The notes beneath the pieces are model-generated. The model had not been told where the DNA came from. It saw only the letters and a program-made list of their open reading frames with translations, and did no database searches. A stretch of DNA of 64,000 nucleotides. Origin: Pseudonocardia autotrophica. GTDB lineage: Bacteria > Actinomycetota > Actinomycetes > Mycobacteriales > Pseudonocardiaceae. The translations under genes and the position numbers were made by a program. The stretch spans positions 5,533 through 69,532 of the forward strand of contig NZ_JNYD01000038.1 of assembly GCF_000717175.1 (NCBI RefSeq), written 5' to 3'. This document shows, one piece after another, positions 52,314 to 60,829 of this stretch (positions are counted from its first letter, which is position 1; the number at the start of each line of letters is the position of its first letter).

Positions 52314-52912
52314 GACGGATCCTGCCGCTGCTGCTGGGGCTGCTCGTCCTGGCGGGCTGCTCCACCAGCAAGGACGCCGTCTCGAACGGCCAGCAGGAGT
52401 TCACGTTCGTCGCGCCCGACGGGCAGACGACGATCATGTACGACCCGCCGGCGTCGCGCGGGGTCGTCCCGGAGCTGTCGGGGGAGTCGCTGCTCCACGA
52501 CGGGCGGACGGTCGGGCTGCAGGACTACGCGGGCCAGGTCGTGGTGCTCAACATCTGGGGCTCGTGGTGCGGGCCGTGCCGAGCCGAGGCCCCCGACCTG
52601 GAGTTCGTGGCCCAGCAGACGAAGGATGCCGGCGTCGCGATGCTCGGCATCGACGTGCGCGACGACCGGGACGCGGCCCGCGACTTCGTCCGCGACCGGA
52701 ACCTGACCTACGACTCGATCTTCGACCAGCCCGGCCGCGTGCTCGCCGCGCTGTCCGGCTACCCGCGCAACGTGGTGCCGTCGACGATCGTGCTGGACCG
52801 GCAGCACCGGGTGGCCGCGGTCTACCTCACGCAGATCCGCCCGTCGGACCTGCTGGGCACCGTGCAGCGGATCGCCGCGGAGGAACCCGCCCCGTCGACG
52901 CCCGGCTCCTGA
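52310..52912 (+). CDS. resA: ResA/TlpA-like thioredoxin lipoprotein for cytochrome c maturation
   Basis: 200 residues. A lipoprotein signal with lipobox LAGC at 14-17 anchors it outside the membrane. The TlpA-like domain has the redox site W86-C87-G88-P89-C90 in NIWGSWCGPCRAEAPDLEFV and a cis-Pro in VVPSTIVLD. It should reduce apocytochrome c haem-site Cys, taking electrons from CcdA. The three system II genes ccdA, resB and ccsB follow, as in Rv0526-Rv0529. A 41-bp repeat lies between it and ccdA. Confidence 0.87.
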   Translation: MRRILPLLLGLLVLAGCSTSKDAVSNGQQEFTFVAPDGQTTIMYDPPASRGVVPELSGESLLHDGRTVGLQDYAGQVVVLNIWGSWCGPCRAEAPDLEFVAQQTKDAGVAMLGIDVRDDRDAARDFVRDRNLTYDSIFDQPGRVLAALSGYPRNVVPSTIVLDRQHRVAAVYLTQIRPSDLLGTVQRIAAEEPAPSTPGS

Positions 52913-52921
52913 TCGCACTAC

Positions 52922-53018
52922 GGATCCATGACGCGTCCAGGAGTGCGGCTCGGGCGCAGTATGGATCCATGATGCGTTCAGGAGTGCGGCTCGGGCGCAG
53001 TATGGATCCATAACGCGG
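52922..53018. repeat. 41-bp tandem repeat between resA and ccdA
   Basis: Units at 52922-52962 and 52963-53003 differ at two positions; a partial third unit follows to about 53018. The palindrome ATGGATCCAT sits at two unit junctions. The array fills most of the gap before ccdA and may affect transcription across it. Confidence 0.92.
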
Positions 53019-53075
53019 TGAGCGGTTCCACTACGACTTGTAGAACCCGACGCGCCCGTGCGTGGGTCCAGCACA

Positions 53076-53081
53076 TACCCT
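53076..53081 (+). promoter_or_regulatory. Candidate -10 (TACCCT) of ccdA
   Basis: TACCCT ends 5 nt before GTG 53087 and 8 nt before ATG 53090, again a leaderless arrangement. Confidence 0.45.
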
Positions 53082-53089
53082 GTCCGGTG

Positions 53090-53866
53090 ATGGATGCGTC
53101 GACCACCCTCGCGGTCAGCGGCCCGCTGCTCGTCGCAGCGGTGGTCGCCGTTCTCGCGGGGGCCGTCAGCTTCGCGTCCCCCTGCGTGGTCCCGCTGGTC
53201 CCCGGCTACCTCGCCTACCTGGCCGGGCTGGTCGGCGCCGACGCCCCGCCCGTCTCGCGCGAGGAGGCCCGCGAGCACCGCCGCGGCCGGTTCCGGGTCG
53301 CCGGGGCCGCCGCCCTGTTCGTCGCCGGGTTCACCGTGGTGTTCGGGGCGATCCTGGTCGGCGTCGTCTGGCTGGCCGACGTCCTGGTGCGCAACGAGGC
53401 GGTCCTCCAGCGGGTCGGCGGGATCGTGATGATCGTGATGGGGCTGGCCTTCGTCGGGCTGATCCCGGTGCTGCAGAACGAGCGCCGGGTGCACTGGGTC
53501 CCGAAGCTCGGGCTCTGGGGCGCGCCGCTGCTGGGCGCGGTGTTCGGCCTCGGTTGGGTGCCCTGCATCGGCCCCACGCTGGCCGGCGTGGTCGCGGTCG
53601 CCGCCGGTACCGGCGGCGGATCGCTGCGCGGGGTCGTGCTCACCCTGGCCTACTGCGCCGGGCTCGGCCTGCCGTTCGTCGTCATCGCCCTCGGTGCCTC
53701 CCGCGCGGTCTCCGCGCTGGGCTGGCTGCGCCGGCACACCCGCACGATCCAGATCGCCGGCGGCGTGCTGATGGTGGCCGTGGGTGCGCTCCTGGTCAGC
53801 GGGCTGTGGGGGAGCCTGCTCGCGCAGCTCCAGGTCGCCGTCGCCGGATTCACCCCCGCCCTGTGA
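53090..53866 (+). CDS. ccdA: Cytochrome c biogenesis protein CcdA
   Basis: 258 residues with six membrane segments. The two conserved redox Cys are in SFASPCVVPLVPGYL and LGWVPCIGPTLAGV. CcdA carries electrons from cytosolic thioredoxin across the membrane to ResA. ATG 53090 or GTG 53087 fits the -10; the ORF start at 53018 would include sequence upstream of the promoter. resB follows after 40 bp, so the ccd-res-ccs genes are co-transcribed. Confidence 0.92.
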   Translation: MDASTTLAVSGPLLVAAVVAVLAGAVSFASPCVVPLVPGYLAYLAGLVGADAPPVSREEAREHRRGRFRVAGAAALFVAGFTVVFGAILVGVVWLADVLVRNEAVLQRVGGIVMIVMGLAFVGLIPVLQNERRVHWVPKLGLWGAPLLGAVFGLGWVPCIGPTLAGVVAVAAGTGGGSLRGVVLTLAYCAGLGLPFVVIALGASRAVSALGWLRRHTRTIQIAGGVLMVAVGALLVSGLWGSLLAQLQVAVAGFTPAL

Positions 53867-53906
53867 GCCCCGCAGACATGATCGACTCTGCCATGAGTGA
53901 CCGCCG

Positions 53907-55568
53907 ATGAGCAGCCCGCCCACCGCGCCCCCCGCCGCACCCGAGTCCCCGCCGCAGCCACCCCGCAGGCCCGGCGGCGGGCGCGCCGTCCTCGCCCTGC
54001 TGCGCAACGCCTGGCGCGGCCTCACCAGCATGCGCACCGCCCTGGTGCTGCTGTTCCTGCTGGCCCTGGCCTCGCTGCCGGGCGCGCTGCTGCCGCAGCG
54101 GTCGCTCAACCAGCAGCTCGTCGACCAGTACTTCGCCGACTACCCGCGGCTCGCCCCGCTGCTGGACAAGGTCGGCGCCTTCGAGATCTTCGCCACGCCC
54201 TGGTTCGCCGCGATCTACCTGCTGCTGATGATCTCGCTCGTCGGGTGCCTCACCCCGCGGTCGCTGGAGTACCTGCGCGCGATGCGGCAGAAGCCCGTCG
54301 CCACCCCGCGGAACCTCGCCCGCATGCCGCACCACGCCGAGGGCGTCGTCGACGGCACGCCCGACGAGGTCCTCGGGCGGGTCCGGACCGTGCTGAAGGG
54401 CTGGCGGCGGGCCGAGCGGGACGAGAGTGGCGCCCGGAGCGTCTCGGCCGAGCGCGGCTTCCTGCGCGAGACCGGCAACCTCGTCTTCCACATGAGCCTG
54501 GTCGGGCTGCTCGTCGGGATCGCCGTCGGCAAGCTGTTCGGGTACGAGGGCCAGGTCATCGTGCTGGCGAACGGCGGCCAGTTCTGCAACACCTCGATCC
54601 TGGGCTACGACTCGTTCAACCCGGGCCTGCGCGTCGACGGCACCGATCTCGCGCCCTTCTGCATCAAGGTCGACTCCTTCACCGCGGAGTACCTGCCCAA
54701 CGGCCAGCCCGAGCAGTACACCGCCGAGCTCGGCTACCAGACCGCCGACGACGTCCGGTCCGGCGACACCGCCACGTGGCGTCCGGACACGCTGGCGGTG
54801 AACCACCCGCTGCGCCTCGACGGCGAGCGCGTCTACCTGCTCAACCACGGTTACGCCCCGCGCTTCACGGTGACCTGGCCGGACGGGCAGCAGCGCACCG
54901 GCGAGATCCAGTGGCAGCCGGTGGACACCACGACCTACCTGTCCCAGGGCGCCACCAAGTTCGAGCGCCCCGGCATCGCCGACGACGCCACCCGGCAGAA
55001 GAGCTCGATCGCGATCACCGGGCTGTTCGCGCCGACGAGCTCGGGCGGCCAGGTCGTCACCTCGACCTACCCCGACCTGCTCGCGCCCGAGGCGGCCGTC
55101 GACGTCATGCGCGGCGACCTCGGCCTCGACGACGGCCGCGGCCAGTCGATCTTCTCGATCGACCAGTCGAAGGTCGACTCCGGCGAGCTGGTCCGGGTCG
55201 CGCGGGAGAACATGGTCCCGGGCCAGGAGATCACGCTCGACGACGGCACCCGGATCCGGTTCGACGACGTCACCCAGTGGGTGGCGTTGCAGGTCAGCCA
55301 CGACCCCGGCCAGGTCACGGTGCTGGTGTTCGCGATCCTGGTCCTGCTCGGGCTGGGCCTGTCGCTGTCGATCAAGCGGCGGCGGTTCTGGGTGCGCGTG
55401 GTGCCGGCCGACGACGGGCCCGACGGCCGGGCGCGCAGCCGGGTCGAGCTGGGCGGGCTGGCCCGGACCGACCGGGCGGGGTACGGCGAGGAGTTCGACC
55501 GCCTGCGGGCGGACCTGCTGGGGCCGACGGACGCGGCGGCGCCGACGACGAGGAACGGTGGAGACTGA
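53907..55568 (+). CDS. resB: Cytochrome c biogenesis protein ResB
   Basis: 553 residues. Three N-terminal membrane segments (starting TSMRTALVLLFLLALASLPG, then IYLLLMISLVGCL and LVFHMSLVGLLVGIAVGKLF), a large extracytoplasmic domain (about 220-465) and a C-terminal anchor (VTVLVFAILVLLGLGLSLSI). ResB with CcsB forms the system II haem lyase that exports haem and attaches it to apocytochrome c. The stop overlaps the ccsB start as TGATG. Confidence 0.93.
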   Translation: MSSPPTAPPAAPESPPQPPRRPGGGRAVLALLRNAWRGLTSMRTALVLLFLLALASLPGALLPQRSLNQQLVDQYFADYPRLAPLLDKVGAFEIFATPWFAAIYLLLMISLVGCLTPRSLEYLRAMRQKPVATPRNLARMPHHAEGVVDGTPDEVLGRVRTVLKGWRRAERDESGARSVSAERGFLRETGNLVFHMSLVGLLVGIAVGKLFGYEGQVIVLANGGQFCNTSILGYDSFNPGLRVDGTDLAPFCIKVDSFTAEYLPNGQPEQYTAELGYQTADDVRSGDTATWRPDTLAVNHPLRLDGERVYLLNHGYAPRFTVTWPDGQQRTGEIQWQPVDTTTYLSQGATKFERPGIADDATRQKSSIAITGLFAPTSSGGQVVTSTYPDLLAPEAAVDVMRGDLGLDDGRGQSIFSIDQSKVDSGELVRVARENMVPGQEITLDDGTRIRFDDVTQWVALQVSHDPGQVTVLVFAILVLLGLGLSLSIKRRRFWVRVVPADDGPDGRARSRVELGGLARTDRAGYGEEFDRLRADLLGPTDAAAPTTRNGGD

Positions 55569-56587
55569 TGCCGGTCGATCCGATGCTCTCCGAGTACAGC
55601 GACCTGCTGTTCAAGGGAGCGCTCACGGTCTACGTGCTCGCGATGGTGTTCTACGCCGTCGAGTACGTGTCGAGCCGGGCGCGGGTGCGTACGGCGGTCG
55701 CCGAGACCGAGGCGGCGCACGAGCCCGCCGCCGTCGGCGCCCGCGGCACGGGCAGCGCGGACCTCGGCGTGGTCAGCGAGGAGAACGCGGACGTCCCGCC
55801 GCCCGCGGCGAAGGCGCCAAAGCCCTCCCGGTCCCGGGCCGACCGCTTCGGCCGGATGGGCGTCTCGCTCACCATCCTCGCCGTCCTGCTGCACCTCGGG
55901 TCGATCGTGCTGCGCGGGCTCGCGACCACGCGCTGGCCGCTCGGCAACATGTACGAGTTCACCTCCGCGGTCTGCCTCGCGGCGATGGTGGCGTGGCTGG
56001 TCGTGCTGCAGCGGACCTCGAAGCGCACCCGCGGGCTGCGCAAGCTCGGCGTGTTCGTGCTGGCCCCGGTGCTGATCCTGATGTTCCTGGCCGGCACGGT
56101 GCTCTACGCGCAGGCCGCGCCCGTCGTCCCGGCGCTGCGGTCGTACTGGCTGGCCGTGCACGTCACCACGGTCACGCTGGCCTCGGGGCTGTTCTTCGTG
56201 CCGGGCGTGGCGAGCATCCTGTACCTGATGAAGCGGGCCGGGAAGCCGGCCGGTTTCACGGCGAAGCTGCCTGAGGCCGACGTGCTGGACCGGCTCGCGT
56301 ACCGGGTGACCGTCGTCGCGTTCCCGATGTACACCTTCGCGGTCATCGCCGGCGCGATCTGGGCCGAGGCGGCCTGGGGCCGGTTCTGGGGCTGGGACCC
56401 CAAGGAGACGGTCGCGTTCGTGGCGTGGGTGATCTACGCGGCGTACCTGCACGCCCGGGCGACGGCCGGCTGGCGGCACGTCGGCGCGGCGTGGATCAAC
56501 ATCCTCGGCCTGGCCGCGATCATCTTCAACCTGTTCTTCATCAACATGGTGGTGGCGGGCCTGCACTCGTACGCGGGGCTGGGGTGA
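55568..56587 (+). CDS. ccsB: Cytochrome c biogenesis protein CcsB (CcsA family)
   Basis: 339 residues with eight probable membrane segments. The haem-handling motif is visible as WGRFWGWDPKETVAFVAW; further conserved regions are GNMYEFTSAVCLA, SYWLAVHVTTVTLASGLFFV and the His-containing AAYLHARATAGWRH. It forms the haem export and ligation complex with ResB. The segment 55-90 is a charged linker. It starts inside the resB stop, so the two are coupled. A short hairpin lies about 20 bp beyond the stop. Confidence 0.94.
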   Translation: MPVDPMLSEYSDLLFKGALTVYVLAMVFYAVEYVSSRARVRTAVAETEAAHEPAAVGARGTGSADLGVVSEENADVPPPAAKAPKPSRSRADRFGRMGVSLTILAVLLHLGSIVLRGLATTRWPLGNMYEFTSAVCLAAMVAWLVVLQRTSKRTRGLRKLGVFVLAPVLILMFLAGTVLYAQAAPVVPALRSYWLAVHVTTVTLASGLFFVPGVASILYLMKRAGKPAGFTAKLPEADVLDRLAYRVTVVAFPMYTFAVIAGAIWAEAAWGRFWGWDPKETVAFVAWVIYAAYLHARATAGWRHVGAAWINILGLAAIIFNLFFINMVVAGLHSYAGLG

Positions 56588-56605
56588 CCCCGGAGTGGGG
56601 CTGAA

Positions 56606-56620
56606 CGGGCGCTCCGCCCG
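56606..56620 (+). terminator. Short hairpin after ccsB
   Basis: CGGGCG-CTC-CGCCCG stem-loop. It can also pair with a downstream CGGGCG. Weak, but in the right place for the end of the cytochrome c operon. Confidence 0.35.
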
Positions 56621-56672
56621 CCCTACCGGGCGAGCCGCACCTCATCACCTCGACCGACGCGGTTCGCGCGAC

Positions 56673-56678
56673 TACCGT
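56673..56678 (+). promoter_or_regulatory. Candidate -10 (TACCGT) of the ParA-like gene
   Basis: TACCGT ends 8 nt before the GTG at 56687. Confidence 0.4.
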
Positions 56679-56686
56679 CGGCAACC

Positions 56687-58588
56687 GTGAGTCAGACCGG
56701 GCCCGACGAGTACCCCGACGGTTCCGTGGGCCGCTACGTCCGGGAGCGGTGGGCGCAGAACGCCCAGCGCTCGCAGCGGCAGGCCCCCGAGGAGCGGCGG
56801 GACGAGCGGCGCGAGGAACAGCAGGGCGGGGCGCACGCGCAGCACCCCGGGCTGGGCGCCCGGCGGGACGAGACGTGGGGCGTGGTGCCCGACGACGCCG
56901 GCTGGGGCTCCGACCTGCTCGAGCTCGAGAGCGAGCTCGACGAGGCCGGGCCCTACCCCGCCCCGGGCGGGGCGGAGGGCCGGCACGCCGAGCAGGATCA
57001 GCGCCCCGAGCAGCGGCCGGAGCAGCGACGCGACCAGGGCCCCGGACAGGGCCCCGAGCAGCGCCCTGGGCACGGTCCCGAGCAGCGTCCCGAGCCCCGG
57101 CACGCCGAGCCGCCCGCTCAGCGAACGGGGCCGGAGCAGCACCGATCGGTCCCGGACGCGGACCCCGCGGGCGCGCCGCCGAACGGCACGCCGACGCACG
57201 CCCCGTCCCACGGCCCCGCCTCCCACAGCCCCGCCTCCCACAGCACGGGCGCGAACGGCACGGGCACCAACGGTGCCGCGCCGAACGGGATCCCGTCGAA
57301 CGGCACGGCTCCGAACGGCGCCCCTTCCCACGGCGCGGCTCCCCACGGCGCGGCTCCGAACGGCGCGACTCACGGCCCGGTTCCGAACGGCGCTCCGCGG
57401 AGTGCGGCGCCCCACGCCGCCCCGCCCGCCGAGCCCCGGGAGACCGAGCAGGCGAGCCCTCCGTCCGGCCCGCCGCAGTGGCGCACCTCCGAGCAGCGGC
57501 CCGCCCGCGAGCGCCGGGTCGTGCCCCAGGAGGGCCGCACACCCCCGCGGGGCGTGCCGCTCGGCCCGCCCACCGGCCCCAACCGGCCGATCCGGGACGT
57601 CGGGCGCTGGACCGACCCCGGCGCCGTCGCCGCCCAGGAGGCCCAGCAGGCCCGGGCGGACTCGGACGCCGACCTCGCCGACCTGTCCACCGCGCGGCTG
57701 CTCAAGCCCAGTAGGCGGCGGCCGCCGCGCACCGGCTGGCGGCGCTTCCTCTACCTGCTCACCGGGCGGCTCATCAACCCCGGCGAGAGCCCCCAGGACA
57801 TCCGCGAGCGCGAGCTGACCACGCGGATCAACCAGCCCCTGCTCGGCTGCCACAAGATCGCGACGCTGAGCCTCAAGGGCGGCGTCGGCAAGACGACGAT
57901 CACCGCCACCCTCGGCGCGACGTTCGCCTCGCTGCGGGGCGACCGGGTCGTGGCGGTCGACGCCAACCCGGACCGCGGCACGCTCAGCCAGAAGATCCCG
58001 CTGGAGACCAGCGCGACCGTGCGGCACCTGCTGCGGGACGCGCAGCGGATCCGCCGGTACACCGACGTCCGGGCCTACACCTCCCAGGGGCCGTCGCGGC
58101 TGGAGGTGCTGGCGAGCGAGCAGGACCCGGCGGTGTCGGAGGCGTACAGCGAGGACGACTACCGCCGCACGGTCACGCTGCTCGAGCACTTCTACAACAT
58201 CGTGCTCACGGACTGCGGCACCGGTCTGATGCACTCGGCGATGTACGGCGTGCTGGGCGTGGCCGACCAGCTGATCATCGTGTCGTCGGGCTCGATCGAC
58301 GGCGCCCGCAGCGCCTCGGCGACCATGGACTGGCTCGAGGCGCACGACCACGGGGACCTGGTGCGCAACGCCGTCGCCGTGATCAACAACGTGCACCGAC
58401 AGGCGGGCGCGGTGGACCTGGAGCGGGTGGCGCAGCACTTCGCCGGCCGCTGCCGGTCCGTGGTGCAGATCCCGTTCGACCCGCACCTCGAGGAGGGCGC
58501 GGAGGTCGACCTGGAGCGCCTGTCGCAGCCGACACGGCTGGCGCTGCTGGAGCTCGCGGCCTCGGTGGCCGACGGCTTCCCGAGCTGA
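56687..58588 (+). CDS. MinD/ParA-like ATPase with long disordered N-terminus
   Basis: 633 residues, at the place of Rv0530. Residues 1-345 are low complexity: Gln/Arg/Glu-rich, then Gln-Arg-Pro-Glu repeats, then Asn-Gly-Ala-Pro runs (NGTAPNGAPSHGAAPHGAAP). Residues 385-633 form a deviant Walker A ATPase: LSLKGGVGKTTITATLGATF, VVAVDANPDRGTLSQKI, and VLTDCGTGLMHSAMYGVL (Walker B region). The ATPase resembles those linked with ESX-type secretion, such as EspI, but no ESX genes are nearby. A role in positioning or regulating a membrane complex is only a guess. The GTG follows a -10 by 8 nt. Confidence 0.82.
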   Translation: MSQTGPDEYPDGSVGRYVRERWAQNAQRSQRQAPEERRDERREEQQGGAHAQHPGLGARRDETWGVVPDDAGWGSDLLELESELDEAGPYPAPGGAEGRHAEQDQRPEQRPEQRRDQGPGQGPEQRPGHGPEQRPEPRHAEPPAQRTGPEQHRSVPDADPAGAPPNGTPTHAPSHGPASHSPASHSTGANGTGTNGAAPNGIPSNGTAPNGAPSHGAAPHGAAPNGATHGPVPNGAPRSAAPHAAPPAEPRETEQASPPSGPPQWRTSEQRPARERRVVPQEGRTPPRGVPLGPPTGPNRPIRDVGRWTDPGAVAAQEAQQARADSDADLADLSTARLLKPSRRRPPRTGWRRFLYLLTGRLINPGESPQDIRERELTTRINQPLLGCHKIATLSLKGGVGKTTITATLGATFASLRGDRVVAVDANPDRGTLSQKIPLETSATVRHLLRDAQRIRRYTDVRAYTSQGPSRLEVLASEQDPAVSEAYSEDDYRRTVTLLEHFYNIVLTDCGTGLMHSAMYGVLGVADQLIIVSSGSIDGARSASATMDWLEAHDHGDLVRNAVAVINNVHRQAGAVDLERVAQHFAGRCRSVVQIPFDPHLEEGAEVDLERLSQPTRLALLELAASVADGFPS

Positions 58589-58598
58589 GCCCGGGAGC

Positions 58599-58826
58599 TC
58601 AGTCCTTCGCGGGCGGCGGCGGGTCGTCGTCGCGGCGCATCGACTCGTCGAGGCTGCGCAGGAAGTCCGGGTCGTCGTCCGGCCCGGTCGGCCGGGTCCG
58701 GCGCGGCGGCGCCGCGGGGGGAGTCGTGCCGGTCCCGCGCGGGACGTCCGCCCGGTCGGCGCTCATCGCCCGCCACAGCAGCAGCGCGATGACGGCCGCG
58801 ACGGCGAACGCGATGAGGTACAGCAT
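58599..58826 (-). CDS. Small single-pass membrane protein
   Basis: 75 residues. One N-terminal membrane helix (MLYLIAFAVAAVIALLLWRA) and a Pro/Arg/Asp-rich cytosolic tail ending DDDPPPPAKD. No family of known role is recognised. GGAGG lies about 9 nt before the ATG 58826; GTG 58829 is possible. It is convergent with the ParA-like gene, ending 10 bp from it, and lies downstream of bldC on the same strand. Confidence 0.7.
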   Translation of the reverse strand: MLYLIAFAVAAVIALLLWRAMSADRADVPRGTGTTPPAAPPRRTRPTGPDDDPDFLRSLDESMRRDDDPPPPAKD

Positions 58827-59000
58827 CACCAACCACCTCCGGTACCGAGCGTACCGGCGCGAGGGGCGATGCCCGGGTGAAGGCCGCTCCTCGAGGGGAG
58901 CGGCCGGTCGTGCGCCCGGAGGGCGCGGATCCGGGTGGGCGGGAGGCCGGCCCGGATCCGCGGACCGGGGCCACCGGCGGACGCCGGCGGCGGGGGGACC

Positions 59001-59222
59001 TCAGTGGCGCTGGGCGCCGATCGTGGCCTCGCTGGTGAGGTCCGCGAGCATGCCGCGCACCTCGGACTCCCGGAAGCGGCGGTGGCCACCAGGGGTCCGG
59101 ATCGAGCCGATCCGGCCGGCCGAGGCCCAACGGGTCACGGTCTTGGGATCGACACGGAACAGGGCGGCCACCTCACCCGGGGTGAGGAGACGCTCGTTCG
59201 AGTTCTGGGTCGGAGCAGACAT
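59001..59222 (-). CDS. bldC: Developmental regulator BldC (MerR-like HTH)
   Basis: 73 residues, close to Streptomyces BldC. The single winged helix reads LLTPGEVAALFRVDPKTVTR then WASAGRIGSIRTPGGHRRFR. BldC binds direct repeats cooperatively and holds back the onset of differentiation in Streptomyces. The ATG 59222 is preferred over one at 59237, because GCGGAGG lies just upstream of it. The 178-bp stretch to the next gene downstream (58827-59000) is mostly GC-rich, with no gene. Confidence 0.9.
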   Translation of the reverse strand: MSAPTQNSNERLLTPGEVAALFRVDPKTVTRWASAGRIGSIRTPGGHRRFRESEVRGMLADLTSEATIGAQRH

Positions 59223-59551
59223 CCGAAGCCTCCGCATCGTCGATTACCGGGCCATCGTGACACCGGGGACCCCGGGTACTCGAACGGTTGGGCGGAGGTA
59301 AAGGGCTCTTAAAGGGCAAAACGGGCAGAGGGGTTCAACCCGGTCAGCTCCGTGGAGGCCGCCTGAGAGGGGCCTGAGCGCAGGGTGTGGGCGGCCTGAG
59401 CTGCGGTTCCGCGCCCCGCGTGATCCCTGCGCCGACTCCCACCGTGCCACCGGGGGCGTGACGGGGGCGTGTGGAGGGGCCTCCGCTGCGGCCCGTCGGT
59501 CGGGCCGGAGCGGCGAACGGTCAAGCCGGACACGGTCGTACCCTCGACGTC
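59223..59551. other. Divergent intergenic region between bldC and DUF4229 gene
   Basis: 329 bp. The plus strand has the TACCCT -10 (59539-59544) of the DUF4229 gene. The bldC promoter was not pinned down; CACGAT about 45 nt before its ATG is one candidate. Two CGTGACGGGGG-type direct repeats lie near 59457-59467. No gene is seen. Confidence 0.45.
59539..59544 (+). promoter_or_regulatory. Candidate -10 (TACCCT) of the DUF4229 gene
   Basis: TACCCT ends 7 nt before the ATG at 59552, favouring that start over one at 59471. Confidence 0.5.
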
Positions 59552-59983
59552 ATGGCGACAGGCCCCGACACCGACACGCAGTTCCCGGCCGGCCCGGGCT
59601 CCCGGAAGGCCCCCGGCCTGGCGGCCACGGTCGCCCTCTACACGGTCGCGCGGCTCGGGCTGGTCGCGGTCATCGCGGCCCTGCTCTCCCTCGCGGGTGT
59701 GCCGTTGCTGCTGGCGATCCTGCTGGCGCTGGTGGTGGCCCTGCCGCTGTCGCTGGTCGTGTTCCGCGGGCTGCGGGCCCGGCTGGACCTCGCGCTGGCC
59801 GAGTCCGGGCGGCGGCGCGGTGCGCAGCGGGACGCGCTGCGGGCGCGCCTGCGTGGCGACGAGCCCACGCCCGAGCGGAGTGACGGCCCGGACGCACCCG
59901 CGACGCGCGCCGACGCGGACGAGCCGGGCGGGAAGCCGTCAGACCAGCAGGCCGAGGGCGAGACCGATCCCGGTCCCCGCTGA
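59552..59983 (+). CDS. DUF4229 small membrane protein
   Basis: 143 residues. Two membrane segments (TVALYTVARLGLVAVIAALL and LLLAILLALVVALPLSLVVF) are followed by a basic amphipathic stretch (RGLRARLDLALAESGRRRGA) and an acidic tail. The pattern matches the actinobacterial DUF4229 family, of unknown function, found next to menA. The last 45 bp overlap the end of the convergent menA gene. Confidence 0.82.
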   Translation: MATGPDTDTQFPAGPGSRKAPGLAATVALYTVARLGLVAVIAALLSLAGVPLLLAILLALVVALPLSLVVFRGLRARLDLALAESGRRRGAQRDALRARLRGDEPTPERSDGPDAPATRADADEPGGKPSDQQAEGETDPGPR

Positions 59984-60820
59984 CCAGGCCAGCAGCAACA
60001 GGCCGGTGTCGCGCAGCACGCGGATGAGCTTGCGGCCCTCGGCGCCCGCCATGACGCGGCGGACCGGGCCGATCGCGAGCGGCAGCGCGAGCAGGCCCAG
60101 CAGCACCGGCCAGCTGAGGACGGCCATGCCGAGCGTGAGCAGGAAGGGCAGCAGCACCAGCGCCGCGTAGAACCGGCGGGTCTCGCGGTCGCCGAGCACC
60201 ACGGCCAGGGTGCGCTTGCCCACCACCTCGTCGCCCGCGATGTCCCGCAGGTTGTTCGCGACGAGCACGGCGCAGGTCAGCAGCCCGACGCCGACCGCCC
60301 CCACGATCGCGAGCGCCCCGGGCGTCCCGCTCTGCGTGACGACCGTGCCGAGCACGCCCACGAGCCCGAAGAAGACGAAGACGGCGACCTCGCCCAGCCC
60401 CGCGTAGCCGTAGGGCTTCCGGCCGCCGGTGTAGAACCAGGCGCCGGCGATGCACACCGCCCCGACGGCGATCATCCACCAGGTGCGGCTCAGCGAGACC
60501 AGCGTCAGCCCGGCCAGCGCGGCGATGGAGAAGCACACGAGCGCGGCGTTGCGCACCGCGACCGGGCTGGCCAGCTTCGAGCCGACGAGCCGCAGCGGGC
60601 CGACGCGCTCGTCGTCCGTGCCGCGGATGCCGTCCGAGTAGTCGTTGGCGAAGTTCACCCCGATCACCAGGGCGACCGAGACGACCAGCGCGAGGACCGC
60701 GCGGCCGATCTCGACGGTGCCGGAGCCGATGGCGGCCCCGGTGCCCACCAGGACGGGGGAGACGGCGGTCGGGAGGGTCCGCGGCCGAGCACCCTCGACC
60801 CACTGCGCCAGCGTGGCCAC
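59939..60820 (-). CDS. menA: 1,4-dihydroxy-2-naphthoate polyprenyltransferase
   Basis: 293 residues, UbiA superfamily, with about eight membrane segments. MenA attaches the polyprenyl chain to 1,4-dihydroxy-2-naphthoate in menaquinone synthesis. Key motifs are the first Asp-rich site NFANDYSDGIRGTDDERVGP and the second region NNLRDIAGDEVVGKRTLAVV. The ATG 60820 is 10 bp beyond the end of the upstream secreted-protein gene. The 3' end overlaps the DUF4229 gene on the other strand. Confidence 0.95.
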   Translation of the reverse strand: MATLAQWVEGARPRTLPTAVSPVLVGTGAAIGSGTVEIGRAVLALVVSVALVIGVNFANDYSDGIRGTDDERVGPLRLVGSKLASPVAVRNAALVCFSIAALAGLTLVSLSRTWWMIAVGAVCIAGAWFYTGGRKPYGYAGLGEVAVFVFFGLVGVLGTVVTQSGTPGALAIVGAVGVGLLTCAVLVANNLRDIAGDEVVGKRTLAVVLGDRETRRFYAALVLLPFLLTLGMAVLSWPVLLGLLALPLAIGPVRRVMAGAEGRKLIRVLRDTGLLLLAWSAGTGIGLALGLLV

Positions 60821-60829
60821 GAGTCGAAT

